Translations under genes and position numbers: made by a program
Part shown: positions 42,288 to 52,095 of the stretch, piece after piece
Layout of the letters: the number at the start of each line of letters is the position of its first letter
How positions within the stretch are numbered: the stretch's first letter is position 1
Notes under the pieces: generated by a model
The model's input: the letters and a program-made list of their open reading frames with translations, nothing else
Told to the model about the DNA's origin: nothing
Databases searched by the model: none
Origin: Puccinellia tenuiflora
Taxonomy: Eukaryota; Streptophyta; Magnoliopsida; Poales; Poaceae
Length of the DNA: 64,000 nucleotides
Assembly: GCA_012064385.1 (NCBI GenBank)
Contig: QRDG01000526.1
Coordinates: 546,406-610,405, forward strand
Reading direction: 5' to 3'

Positions 42288-45227
42288 TTGTACTTCCTGG
42301 ATGGAACCACTCCACCCGAAATGCATGAAGTAGATGTGGTGTGTGATTTCCCCGATGTTTTTCCGGAGGAATTGCCCGGCATGCCACCTGATCGCAGCGT
42401 GGAGTTTGTGATTGAGTTGGTTCCGGGAACCGCCCCAGTTTCCAAAACGCCCTATTGCATGCCAACGGAAGAGCTGTCTGAATTAAAGAAGCAACTTGAC
42501 GAGCTGCTAGAAAAGGAATTCATCCGGCCGAGTAGCTCACCTTGGGGCTGCCCGGTCATCTTTGTCAAGAAGAGGGATACAAATGTTCCTCGTCTGGTTG
42601 TTGATTACCGCCCTCTGAATGCGGTGACCATCAAGAACAAATATCCTATCCCCAGAATAACTGACTTGTTCGATCAGCTAGCTGGTGCAACGGTGTTCTC
42701 CAAAATGGATCTGAGGTCAGGCTACCATCAGATAAAAATCCGAAAGGAGGATATTCCAAAGACGGCTTTCACTACCCGCTATGGGTTATATGAGTACACC
42801 GTCATGTCCTTCGGCCTCACAAATGCCCCGGCTACATTCATGAGGCTGATGAACTCCATCTTCCACGAGTACCTCGACAAGTTTGTCATTATTTACATCG
42901 ATGACATCCTTGTCCATTCCAAAACCAAAGAAGAACATGCTGAGCATCTTCGACTAGTCTTGACCAAGCTCCGTGATCACCGCCTCTATGCCAAGTTCTC
43001 CAAGTGTGAGTTTTGGCTAAAGGAACTCATTTTCCTCGGTCATGTGGTGTCAGCTGATGGAGTAGCGGTGATACCTGACAAGATTCAGGCAATCCTGGAT
43101 TGGCCAACCCCCAAGTGCGCTAAAGATATCCGAAGCTTCCTTGGATTAGCGGGTTATTACCGCCGATTCATCGAGGGCTTTTCCAAAATAGCCAAGGCAT
43201 TGACTGACCTCCTCAAGAAGAACAAGCAGTTCATGTGGTCAGACAAGGCTGAAGAAAGTTTCCAGACCCTCAAGGTCAAGCTCACCACCACTCCGGTGCT
43301 TGTCCTTCCCGACACCGACAAGGACTTTGTCGTCTATTGTGATGCATCTCTCCAATGCTTGGGCTGTGTTTTGATGCAAGAAGGCCATGTGGTCGCCTAT
43401 GCCTCCCGTCAACTCAAACCACATGAGCAAAATTATCCAACTCACGATTTGGAGCTTGCCGCTGTGGTACATGCTCTGAAGCAATGGAGGCCCTACCTGT
43501 TGGGCAACCGTTGCGAGATCTACTCCGACCATCAAAGTCTGAAGTATCTCTTCACCCAGCCGAATCTGAACTTGAGACAGAGAAGGTGGCTGGAATTGAT
43601 TAAAGACTATGATGTGACCCTCAACTATCAGCCCGGCAAGGCAAATGTCGTGGCTGATGCTTTAAGTCGCAAGGCCTATTGCAACACCGTGATGATTGAA
43701 AAGGCCCAACCTGCCCTTCATGAGGAGTTTGCTAGGTTGAATCTGGAAATTGTTCCTTCCGGTTTTCTAGCTAACCTCGAGATCAAATCCACTCTTGAGG
43801 ATGAAATCAAGGCCGACCAGCAACATGATGCTGGCATCCGCAAGATCAAGGAAAATATTGCAAGTGGGAAGGCCAAGTGTTTCTCCGTTGACGACTCCGG
43901 TGTTGTCTATTTTGGGGACCGTCTTGTGGTGCCTAAGACGGGAAATACCAAGGGGTTGATTCTCCAAGAAGCACATGAGTCTCCCATAACCATCCATCCC
44001 GGTAGTACCAAGATGTACCAAGACCTCCGTAGCAAATTTTGGTGGACCCATATGAAGCGGGAAGTTGCCAAATATGTTGCGGAATGCGACGTCTGTCGCC
44101 GAGTGAAGGCTGAACATCAAAGGCCAGCTGGTATTCTTCGCCCCATAGCCATTCCTGAATGGAAATGGGATGAAATTGGAATGGACTTCATCACCGGCTT
44201 TCCGCGGTCACAAAAGGGTAATAATGCCATTTGGGTAATCATTGATCGCTTATCCAAGGTCGCCCACTTCCTTCCCGTTCGTGAGTATATAACTGCTAAG
44301 CAACTAGCTGAGTTGTACCTTGCACGGATTTTTCCTCTCCATGGGGTTCCTTCGAGCATTATATCGGACCGTGGAAGCCTATTTGTATCCAAATTCTGGC
44401 AGAGTTTCCAAAGTGCTTTGGGGACCCGTCTGAACCTCAGCACTGCTTACCACCCTCAAACTGATGGCCAAACTGAAAGGGTGAACCAAGTTCTTGAGGA
44501 CATGCTTCGGGCATGTGTCATCTCCTTCGGCAAGGGTTGGGAAAAATATCTCCCTCTCGCCGAGTTCTCCTACAACAATAGCTATCAAGCCAGTTTGCAA
44601 ATGGCCCCCTTTGAGGTTCTTTATGGGAGGAAATGCCGGACGCCTCTAAATTGGTCCGAAACCGGGGAGAGGCCACTCTTCGGTCCGGATGTGATCAATG
44701 AAGCCGAAGAGAAAGTCCGGGTCATTCGGGATAATCTCAAGGCTGCTCAATCCCGTCAGAAGAGCTACTATGACAAGCACCATCAAGAGGTCCACTATGA
44801 AATTGGTGACAAGGCCTATCTTTGAGTCTCTCCTCTCCGAGGCGTTCGTCGCTTTGGAATCAAGGGCAAATTGGCACCTCGCTATGTTGGCCCTTTCACC
44901 GTCCTAGCCAAGCGAGGAGATCTCTCCTATCAACTTGAGTTGCCCTCCAATTTCCCGGATGTCCATGATGTGTTCCATGTTTCCCAACTCCGTCGTTGCT
45001 TCAAGGATCCAATCCGTGGGGTTGATCATGAGGCGTTGGACATTCAAGATGATTTGACCTACCACGAGCATCCTATCCGCATCTTGGATGAAGCGGAGAG
45101 GAAAACCCGCAACAAGTCTATCAAGTTTCTCAAAGTTCAATGGTCTAACCATTCCGAGGAAGAAGCCACATGGGAGCGAGAAACTAGTCTTCGTCAGGAA
45201 TACCCCGCCTTCTTCACTCAAGCCTAG
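42288..45227 (+). CDS. pol: Chromo-C Pol: RT, RNase H, integrase, chromodomain (one nonsense codon)
   Basis: Reads from upstream of 42288 in the -1 frame relative to protease. RT: RLVVDYRPLNAVT, FSKMDLRSGYHQI, YIDDILVHSK (about residue 202). RNase H: VVYCDASLQCLG (about 349), DLELAAVVHAL, YSDHQSLKYL. Integrase: HHCC region HESPITIHPG...CDVCRRVK (about 563-605), then GMDFITGFP, IISDRGSLF and HPQTDGQTERVNQ. A TGA at 44823-44825 replaces CGA (Chromo-A has CGA), a CpG transition. The same frame then runs on through GPFTVL and a chromodomain-like tail (IKFLKVQWSNHSEEEATWE) to the stop at 45227. Without that codon all catalytic domains would be open. The chromodomain suggests heterochromatin targeting. 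Confidence 0.92.
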
Positions 45228-45245
45228 AATCTCGGGACGAGATTC
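45227..45245 (+). other. Hairpin GAATCTCG-GGA-CGAGATTC after Chromo-C pol
   Basis: Identical to 19460-19478, again overlapping the stop codon and followed by the polypurine tract. Confidence 0.75.
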
Positions 45246-45247
45246 CT

Positions 45248-45263
45248 GTAAGGGGGGTAGAAT
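45248..45263 (+). other. Chromo-C polypurine tract
   Basis: GTAAGGGGGGTAGAAT directly before the 3' LTR. Confidence 0.8.
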
Positions 45264-46483
45264 TGTAACAGCCCTAACTTGGTAACGAAAAATACGAAGA
45301 ATTTTTCCACTTTTTGTTTCCATGTTTGCATCATAGCATCCATATGCATTTGACATTTCAAACTTTCACTTGGAAACAAATTGAAATGGGGAGGCAAACT
45401 TCCCCACATCCAACCAATGCAAATGCTCAACTTATCAAACAAATCATGCTTGGACTCCCAAATGGTATAGAAAGTTCCAAGTTCACCTTTTGAAACCATT
45501 TCTCAATTCCTAATTTTTGGTTAAATAAGAAATGAGTTTAAGAATTCAAGTTGGCTGAAATTCAATTCCTATTTTGGAACCAAGTTAGAACTTCCAAAAA
45601 TTCAAACTAAAATCATGGGGAGTTTCAATATGGTGGTGAGAATCTCCATGAATATTTTCACTATTTTTGGTTTTGTCTAAATGCTCCAATTAAATACAAT
45701 TTGGCTTTTGCCAAAATTACCTTATTTAAAAGGTATGAACAAATGTTGCCCTAAGCTTTTCTTTTGAAGCCCAAACTTTTTGGGAAGCAACTAGAGGTCA
45801 ATTGGGGTCTTTAGGAATTTTTGCAGATTTTATAAATTGGCACCAAAGCCCCAATTAAATTGCCAAAGTTAGCTCTGGACCTGTTTGCAATTTGGGAAAA
45901 TTGGAACCAGGGGGTTTTCTGGGAAAGTTTCTTTCCCCTTCCACCGTGGCGCCATGGCCCCCTGGCGCCATGCCGCCGTGCTGGACATCGCCATGTCGCG
46001 CTGCCTCCTCTCTCTGGTGGTCCTGGACCACGACGAGGACGCCCGCTTGCCCCCTCCAATTGCTCTCCTCTCTTCCCCTTTCTCCCGTTCGCTGTTCGGC
46101 TTGAGAAACTCTAGATCGAACCGTAGCCGCCGCGGTCGCCATCGAGCCCCCCCGTCGATTCCGGCCGCCCCGGAGCAAGCCGTCGTCGCCTTTAGTTCCG
46201 CCTCGTCGTGCAGCTCCTCCACGCTCAAGGAATCGGCCCCGGAGGGCCGGAGCTGACGAAATCATCCCCGACTTTCCCTGCCGCGGCCGCGTTCCGCCGG
46301 CCGTTTTCTCCGTCGACGCCAACCATCCCTCGCCGCGCTGACGTTCCCACTGCCCCAGGTGAGTTCCACGTCTGCGTGTGTGCTTTCCCGCATCTTCTTT
46401 CCCCTCCTCCCCCTCTGCGTCGTTGCACCCATGCGGATGCCGCTGGCCATTCGCTGCGACAGTGGCTTGTGGTGCACGCCCTC
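45264..46483 (+). repeat. Chromo-C 3' LTR, first 1.22 kb only
   Basis: Aligns with 36397-37617 to the base at which Tat-2 begins. The remaining 2.8 kb is not found on the far side of Tat-2. Confidence 0.93.
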
Positions 46484-47047
46484 TGATGGGGAGATACTTT
46501 ACAGGTAGGCCCATGGACCCGGAAAGTAGACCCGCCAAGACCAAGAAGGCCAAAGCCGAGTCACGTATCAAGTCGCATGGGCTGGGCTGGAGACAAGCCG
46601 ACCAAGGCCCATGATGAAGAAAGGACCCGTCCGGAAGGAGTCCAAGTACAACCCGGAGTCTAAACTTGGAAGACCAAGACGTAGAGTAGGACTCCGTGTT
46701 CTAGTGTGACTCGGTGTAAATTGTAAGTCCAGAGACCCGGCAGCCTTTATAAGCGGGGTCCTGGACCTTAGATCGACAAGCTTTAAGTCCAACCAGTAGA
46801 GAGAAACCCTAGCCACCAGAGAGAAGTCGCCGGCTCCTAAGTTGTGGGAGCCGGGTCCTTGTAATCGAGGTATATCAAGAGCAATAACATAGAAGCAGGA
46901 AGTAGGTCTTTACCTCGAATCAGAGGGGCCGAACCTGGGTAAATCCTTGTTCCTTGGCGAGATTAACCGTTCCCAGCGTACTTCAGTCATCAATGGCCCA
47001 GAACTCATCTTCCCTGAGGAAGAACTTGCCGTGACAACCCCACAACA
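46484..47047 (+). repeat. Tat-2 5' LTR, 564 bp
   Basis: TGATGGGGAGATAC...CCCACAACA. TATA box TTTATAAG at about 46746-46753. Inserted in the Chromo-C 3' LTR. Confidence 0.93.
46746..46753 (+). promoter_or_regulatory. Tat-2 LTR TATA box
   Basis: TTTATAAG in CAGCCTTTATAAGCGGGG, repeated in the 3' LTR near 61168. Confidence 0.6.
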
Positions 47048-47585
47048 GTTGGCGCCCACCGTGGGGCCTACGGTGACAAAACGAGTCGAGATCGTTGGAG
47101 CTGCTCGTCGAGCTATGGAGAAACTCGCCATCGGGCGGGTCTACACTGATGAGCATGGAGAGACAGAGATCGATGACTCAGGCTGGACCTCGGAGATGAA
47201 CGAAGTCGACGAGGGCTATCAGCTTGTCTTTGGAGGAATCAACGTGTTCGTCGGGATGGTGTGCGCGTCGGGTCTTCGCGAGAACTCGGCGGAGTCGGTG
47301 CCAGAGCTAACTGTTATTGTCGAGTCCGACGGCGAGGAGTCGGTCGGAACTTCAGAGGTCGGCATCATCGCCGAGTCTGAGGGACCCCTAGCTGAGGAAC
47401 CAGATGTGATGCAAGAGTCAGACTCAGATTATGATGCAGATTCAGAGTCCATCCTACCCTTGTTTGAAGATCGGCTTGGGTACGGGATAGAGGAAGAGGA
47501 TTACGAGGAGTCGCCAGTACGCGCTCGTGTTGTGGGAGTCTACATGTCTGGAAACACTGGAATCAGTTTGATCCAACTCTATTGA
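46947..47585 (+). CDS. Tat-2 leader ORF / N-terminal Gag extension, started in the LTR
   Basis: 212 codons with an ATG 101 bases inside the LTR. The frame crosses the LTR end and primer site as QQLAPTVG, the same words as in Tat-1 Gag. The second half is strongly acidic (ESDGEESVGTSEVG, ESDSDYDADSESI). It ends at TGA 47583-47585, overlapping the start of the Gag frame by four bases in the -1 frame. In Tat-1 the corresponding part is fused to Gag, so this is probably the N-terminus of Gag separated by an indel or a programmed shift. Confidence 0.55.
   Translation: MFLGEINRSQRTSVINGPELIFPEEELAVTTPQQLAPTVGPTVTKRVEIVGAARRAMEKLAIGRVYTDEHGETEIDDSGWTSEMNEVDEGYQLVFGGINVFVGMVCASGLRENSAESVPELTVIVESDGEESVGTSEVGIIAESEGPLAEEPDVMQESDSDYDADSESILPLFEDRLGYGIEEEDYEESPVRARVVGVYMSGNTGISLIQLY
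47049..47066 (+). other. Tat-2 primer-binding site
   Basis: TTGGCGCCCACCGTGGGG, one base after the LTR; identical in sequence and spacing to Tat-1. Confidence 0.8.
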
Positions 47586-50365
47586 CAAAGGAGATTAATG
47601 CAAGTAACGCCGCAGAGAGGGCGGCCGAGTTAACCAACGCTCGTGCTGCGTTGGAGAGGCAACTAGCTGATATCACAGAGGCAAACCGTAGACTAGCTGC
47701 GGAGCAGGCCCGAGTCCAAAATGAAGCTCAGGTCGTGCGGAGGCGCCGCGAGGAGCTTACTTCAATTCAGCATCGCCGAGCCAGGAGTCGCTTGCATGAT
47801 GGAGTCCACATCAATCCGACCAATCTATTCACCACGCCCAATGGTCCAGGCAGAGGAGCCGGACTAGGAGGCTCAGCGGCAGCAGGAGGCGCCGCAGGAG
47901 GAGCCGGAGGAGCACCACCACCACCACCACCACCACCACCACCACCACCAGAAGGATCGGGAGGCAGCCGTGCTAACGGACCACCGCCTGAAGGAGGAGT
48001 CGGAGGAGGAGCATCTGGTGGCTTAGGGGCACAGCCCAACAGATTTCATACCCCAGAGGGACATTATTCTAATCCTATGGACAACGTTCATGCGGCGACT
48101 CTGAGATTGGAGAATATTGTGGTACCAGAGGGACCAGCAGGACAGGAGACTCGGGAGGCTATCGAGTTACTGAAAACAGCCTTGACTCAGCAGGCTTTGT
48201 ATCCAGCTTTTCCAGACGCAAGTAGGCTACATTCAACACCTTTCAACTCAGGTACGAGGAGTCGGCACGGCGAGTCCAACCCGGCAAACTCTACAAGTGC
48301 AAGGCGTCGTGAACTAGTGAGGAATCGTGCAAACATACCAACTGCTTCACAAGCTCAGCTAGTGGTTGATGAAGCAAGGCAACGACGAGAGAGAGAAGCA
48401 GCAAGAGCTCGGGAGGCAGAGAGGGACAGAGCATTAGTGGGTGCAGCCAACCCGCCTCAGCCAACCCGGGTCCACGAGGAGGTGACTTCTCCTGGTGCTT
48501 CCCCAGCATTAACAGGACCAGAGTGTTTGTCCGATGCCATCAGATCCGAGTCCTTCCCTAGCAGTTTCAAGGAGCCGCGCAAGGTTCCAAACTATGAGCC
48601 AAACATGGACCCGACCTCTTGGTTGGGTACGTACGAGATGGCGATGAGTATTCGCAATGCCACAGGTAATCTGTGTGCCAAGTTCATGTATCTTATGATG
48701 GAGGGAGCAGCCAAGGTGTGGATGCGAAACTTGCCTCCTAGGTCAATCAACTCTTGGGAGCAATTGAAGGCGGCTTTTATTCAGAATTTCCAAGGCACAT
48801 GCAAGAAACTCAGCACCATTGAGGACCTGGAGCGGTGTGTCCAGAGGAAGGGCGAGTCAGCAAGGCACTGGATGAAGCGAGTCTCAGAGATCATTAACTC
48901 CTCACAAGGACTCCCACCAGTTTCAGTGTTAATGACGATGGAGAGAAACTGCAGTTACAATCCCTTGAGTTGGAAGCTAGGTCGTATGAAGGAGAGCCTG
49001 AATCAAGGTATTCCCCTTACGATTGGTGAGATCATGGCAGGTGCTAATAAGCACGCTGCCACAGATAAAACAAAGGATCAGGAGGAAGGAACTAAAGGAC
49101 AAGGTGGCAATGGTCAGAATCAGAACCAGAATCAGAACCAGAATCAAGGTAGTGGCAAGAGGCCGTATGGAGACAACTCTGACCTAGTAGCCAACACAAA
49201 TACTGGAGTCAGACGCAAGGACAACAATTCTGGTGGATACCAAGGCCGCACTCCAAGCACGGAGGAGGTCTTGAGGATTCCCTGCCCTAAACATGCTAAG
49301 AACGGTAGATGCGGTCATACCCTGGGACAGTGCGTAGATTTGCAGCGCGCCAGGTTCCAAGGGCCAGGAGGAGGTAACAACAATGGTGGATATAGAGGGA
49401 ACAACGGAGCCGGAGGACCCGGCAATAACGGTGGAGGAGCCGGCAACAACTCAAACCAACCTCAAGGAGGAGGTCACCAGCAGGGCGGGTTCCAGCAGAA
49501 CCCGAAGCAGCTCAATGAGGGCAATGGTCAGTATTATGTCACAACTCGGCAGCACAACCCGAGTCGTGGCAGCTACCATGTATTCACAACTAGTACGTCC
49601 AAGCGTTCCAAGAAGTTGAAAGTCAGAGCAGTTAATGCAGTAGAGCCGGCCCTTCCACAGTGGCTCAGGTGGTCAGAGCAAACCATCACATGGAGTCGGG
49701 CAGATCATCCTCCAAGAGTCGACGAGCCAGGGCAGCTAGCCTTGGTAGTGGCACCTCAAGTTGGGGGCTATACATTGAACAAAGTGCTTATGGATGGTGG
49801 AAGCAGTATCAACATCTTATATTACGACACATTCAAGAGGATGCAGCTGCAAGATAGACAGCTAATTCCAACAGAGACAGTGTTCCACGGGATAGTACCA
49901 GGGAAGTCGGCTAAGCCCATTGGTAAGATTTATCTTGAGGTTGCTTTTGGCACAGTGGAGAATTTTCGTTCAGAGATTATGCCCTTTGAGGTAGTGGACC
50001 TTAAGAGCCCATATCATGCTCTTTTTGGTCGACCTGCATATTTTAAGTTTATGGCCAGGCCATGTTATGTGTACTTGAAGCTCAAGATGCCAGGTCCAGC
50101 AGGAATCATCACAGTTAATGGCAGCAGACAGATGGCATTGGAGTGCGAGTTAGGTGATGCAGCCATGGCTGAGACAGCTTGTGCTCAAGAGGAGCTGAAG
50201 TTTTACAAGGCAAACGTGGATCCGGAGGACAACTCGGTCCTTAAGAAGCCGGCCACAGAGGAGAAGATGAAATTCAAGTCAGCTCAGGACACAAAGCAAG
50301 TCGACTTCACCCCTGGTGACTCTTCCAAGCAGTTCACCATTGGGGCACACCTCTCTGATAAATAG
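47582..50365 (+). CDS. gag: Tat-2 Gag-protease, ending at the conserved amber codon
   Basis: 927 codons; it lacks a good in-frame ATG (first codon TTG), in line with reading through from the upstream ORF. Helical start (residues 15-65), glycine/alanine-rich part with a run of about 12 prolines from (CCA)n (47914-47950), capsid region about 345-470 (FMYLMMEGAAKVWMRNLPP), QN repeats near 512, and a zinc knuckle C-x2-H-x7-H-x4-C (CPKHAKNGRCGHTLGQC, about 568). Glycine/asparagine-rich tail, then protease with LMDGGSSINILYYD near 735 and VVDLKSPYHALFGRP. The frame closes with TAG in the context AAA-TAG-GAA-AGC, matching Tat-1, and reading could continue in frame into RT. Confidence 0.87.
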   Translation: MTKEINASNAAERAAELTNARAALERQLADITEANRRLAAEQARVQNEAQVVRRRREELTSIQHRRARSRLHDGVHINPTNLFTTPNGPGRGAGLGGSAAAGGAAGGAGGAPPPPPPPPPPPPEGSGGSRANGPPPEGGVGGGASGGLGAQPNRFHTPEGHYSNPMDNVHAATLRLENIVVPEGPAGQETREAIELLKTALTQQALYPAFPDASRLHSTPFNSGTRSRHGESNPANSTSARRRELVRNRANIPTASQAQLVVDEARQRREREAARAREAERDRALVGAANPPQPTRVHEEVTSPGASPALTGPECLSDAIRSESFPSSFKEPRKVPNYEPNMDPTSWLGTYEMAMSIRNATGNLCAKFMYLMMEGAAKVWMRNLPPRSINSWEQLKAAFIQNFQGTCKKLSTIEDLERCVQRKGESARHWMKRVSEIINSSQGLPPVSVLMTMERNCSYNPLSWKLGRMKESLNQGIPLTIGEIMAGANKHAATDKTKDQEEGTKGQGGNGQNQNQNQNQNQGSGKRPYGDNSDLVANTNTGVRRKDNNSGGYQGRTPSTEEVLRIPCPKHAKNGRCGHTLGQCVDLQRARFQGPGGGNNNGGYRGNNGAGGPGNNGGGAGNNSNQPQGGGHQQGGFQQNPKQLNEGNGQYYVTTRQHNPSRGSYHVFTTSTSKRSKKLKVRAVNAVEPALPQWLRWSEQTITWSRADHPPRVDEPGQLALVVAPQVGGYTLNKVLMDGGSSINILYYDTFKRMQLQDRQLIPTETVFHGIVPGKSAKPIGKIYLEVAFGTVENFRSEIMPFEVVDLKSPYHALFGRPAYFKFMARPCYVYLKLKMPGPAGIITVNGSRQMALECELGDAAMAETACAQEELKFYKANVDPEDNSVLKKPATEEKMKFKSAQDTKQVDFTPGDSSKQFTIGAHLSDK

Positions 50366-52094
50366 GAAAGCGCGCTCGTCGAGTTCATCCGTGAGAACCG
50401 GGACGTTTTTGCATGGAAGCCATCTGACATGCCAGGAGTCCCGAGAGAACTCGCCGAGCACAGCTTACACGTTAATCCAATGCAAGACCAGTCAAGCAGG
50501 GTCTGCGCAAGTTTCATGATGACAGGAGAAAGCCATAGGAGAAGAGGTGGCTCGGCTACTCGCAGCCGAGTTCATCAAGGAGGTCTTTCACCCAGAGTGG
50601 GTGGCCAATCCAGTGTTGGTACCAAAAAGACAGGAGAGTTGCGGATGTGCATCGACTTCACGGGCCTGAACAAGCATTGCCCTAAGGACCCGTTTGCACT
50701 ACCTCGCATAGACCAGATCATCGACTCCACAGCGGGGTCAGAGTTGCTTTGTTTCTTGGATGCATATTCAGGTTACCATCAGATCAGACTCAACATAGAG
50801 GATTGAGTTGAAAACGTCCTTCATCACGCCCTTTGAGCATTTTTGTTACACAACAATGCCCTTTGGACTCAAGAATGCGGGAGCTACATATCAGAGGTGT
50901 ATCCAGAACTGTTTCAAAAAACAGATTGGAAGGAATATTCATGCTTATGTGGATGATGTAGTTGTCAAATCTCAGAAGGCCGACTCTTTGATAGCAGACT
51001 TGACAGAAACCTTTGAGAACCTGCGCAAGTATAAGATGAAGCTCAACCCGACCAAGTGTGTCTTTGGAGTCCCTGCTGGCAAACTCCTAGGCTTCATCAT
51101 TTCAGAGAGAGGCATTGAGGCAAATCCAGAGAAAATCAAGGCTATCCATAACTTGCAGAAGCCGACTTGTCTGAAGGACGTCCAAAAGCTTACTGGATGT
51201 GTGGCAGCTCTGAGCAGGTTTATTTCCAGACTCGGGGAGAAGGCGGGTCCTCTCTACCGACTCCTGAAAAAGTCAGATAAATTCCTATGGGATGAAGAGG
51301 CTGACCGTGCTTTGAGGAGTTGAAGAAAACTTTATCAACAGCACCATGCTTGCAGCTCCTACAGATAGGAGCCCATGCTATTATATGTAGCTGCCAACGA
51401 GAGAGTTGTCAGCGCAGTAGTAGTTTGTGGAATGTGCAGAGGAAGGAAAGGAGTACCCAGTGCAGAGACCTGTCTACTACATCAGTGAAGTCCTCACAGA
51501 GTCAAAGCAAAGGTACCCTCAGTGGCAGAAATTAGTTTATGGAGTTTTTCTTGCAAGTAGAAAGCTCAAGCATTATTTCCAAGAGCATCCAATTAAGTGG
51601 TGAGTTCAGCACCGCTGGCAGATATTATACGCAACAGAGAGGCAACAGGGCGAGTTGCCAAGTGGGAAATTGAGTTGGGTCCTTATCATATCACATATGA
51701 GCCAAGGACAGCGATCAAATCTCAAGCTTTGGTGGATTTTGTCAATGATTGGACAGATTTTACATCTTCACCAAGCACCCCTTGCACCAAGTATTGGACA
51801 ATGCACTTTGATGGGTCCAGACAGTTGGAAGGCTCAGGAGCCGGCGTGGTGTTAACATCGCCTAAGGGAGATAAGTTAGCATACGTCCTTCAGTTACACT
51901 TTGATTGCACCAACAACATGGCAGAGTATGAGGCTTTGCTACATGGCCTGCGTTTGGCCAAGGAGATGAACATCAAGCGTATCAGGTGCTTTGGAGACTC
52001 GGATCTCGTAGCTCAGCAAGTATCTGGAACTTGGGACTCGAAGGATGCAAACATGGCAGCTTATAGAAGAGCAGTCGAGCAGATAGCCGGGTTC
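49936..52094 (+). repeat. Duplicated block, copy 1 (likely contig end)
   Basis: Covers the protease end, amber codon, RT, RNase H and second RNase H. It is nearly identical to 52096-54270. Its start is clean (open frame); its later part carries many single-base indels (for example near 50480, 50525, 50622, 50805, 51313 and 51597) that break the RT-RNase H frame into pieces. Confidence 0.88.
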
Positions 52095-52095
52095 N
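52095..52095. other. Ambiguous base N at the duplication joint
   Basis: The only non-ACGT symbol in the window lies exactly between copy 1 and copy 2 of the 2.16-kb block. Confidence 0.98.

Larger units (their letters stand above)
36397..46483 (+). mobile_element. Chromo-C: nearly intact chromovirus, 3' LTR cut by Tat-2
   Basis: 5' LTR (4.02 kb), Met primer site, leader of about 390 bp, gag-protease ORF, RT-RNase H-integrase-chromodomain ORF, hairpin, polypurine tract and the first 1.22 kb of the 3' LTR. The two LTRs differ by about 19 substitutions over 1.22 kb by eye, a recent insertion. Only one nonsense codon separates pol from being open. Confidence 0.92.
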
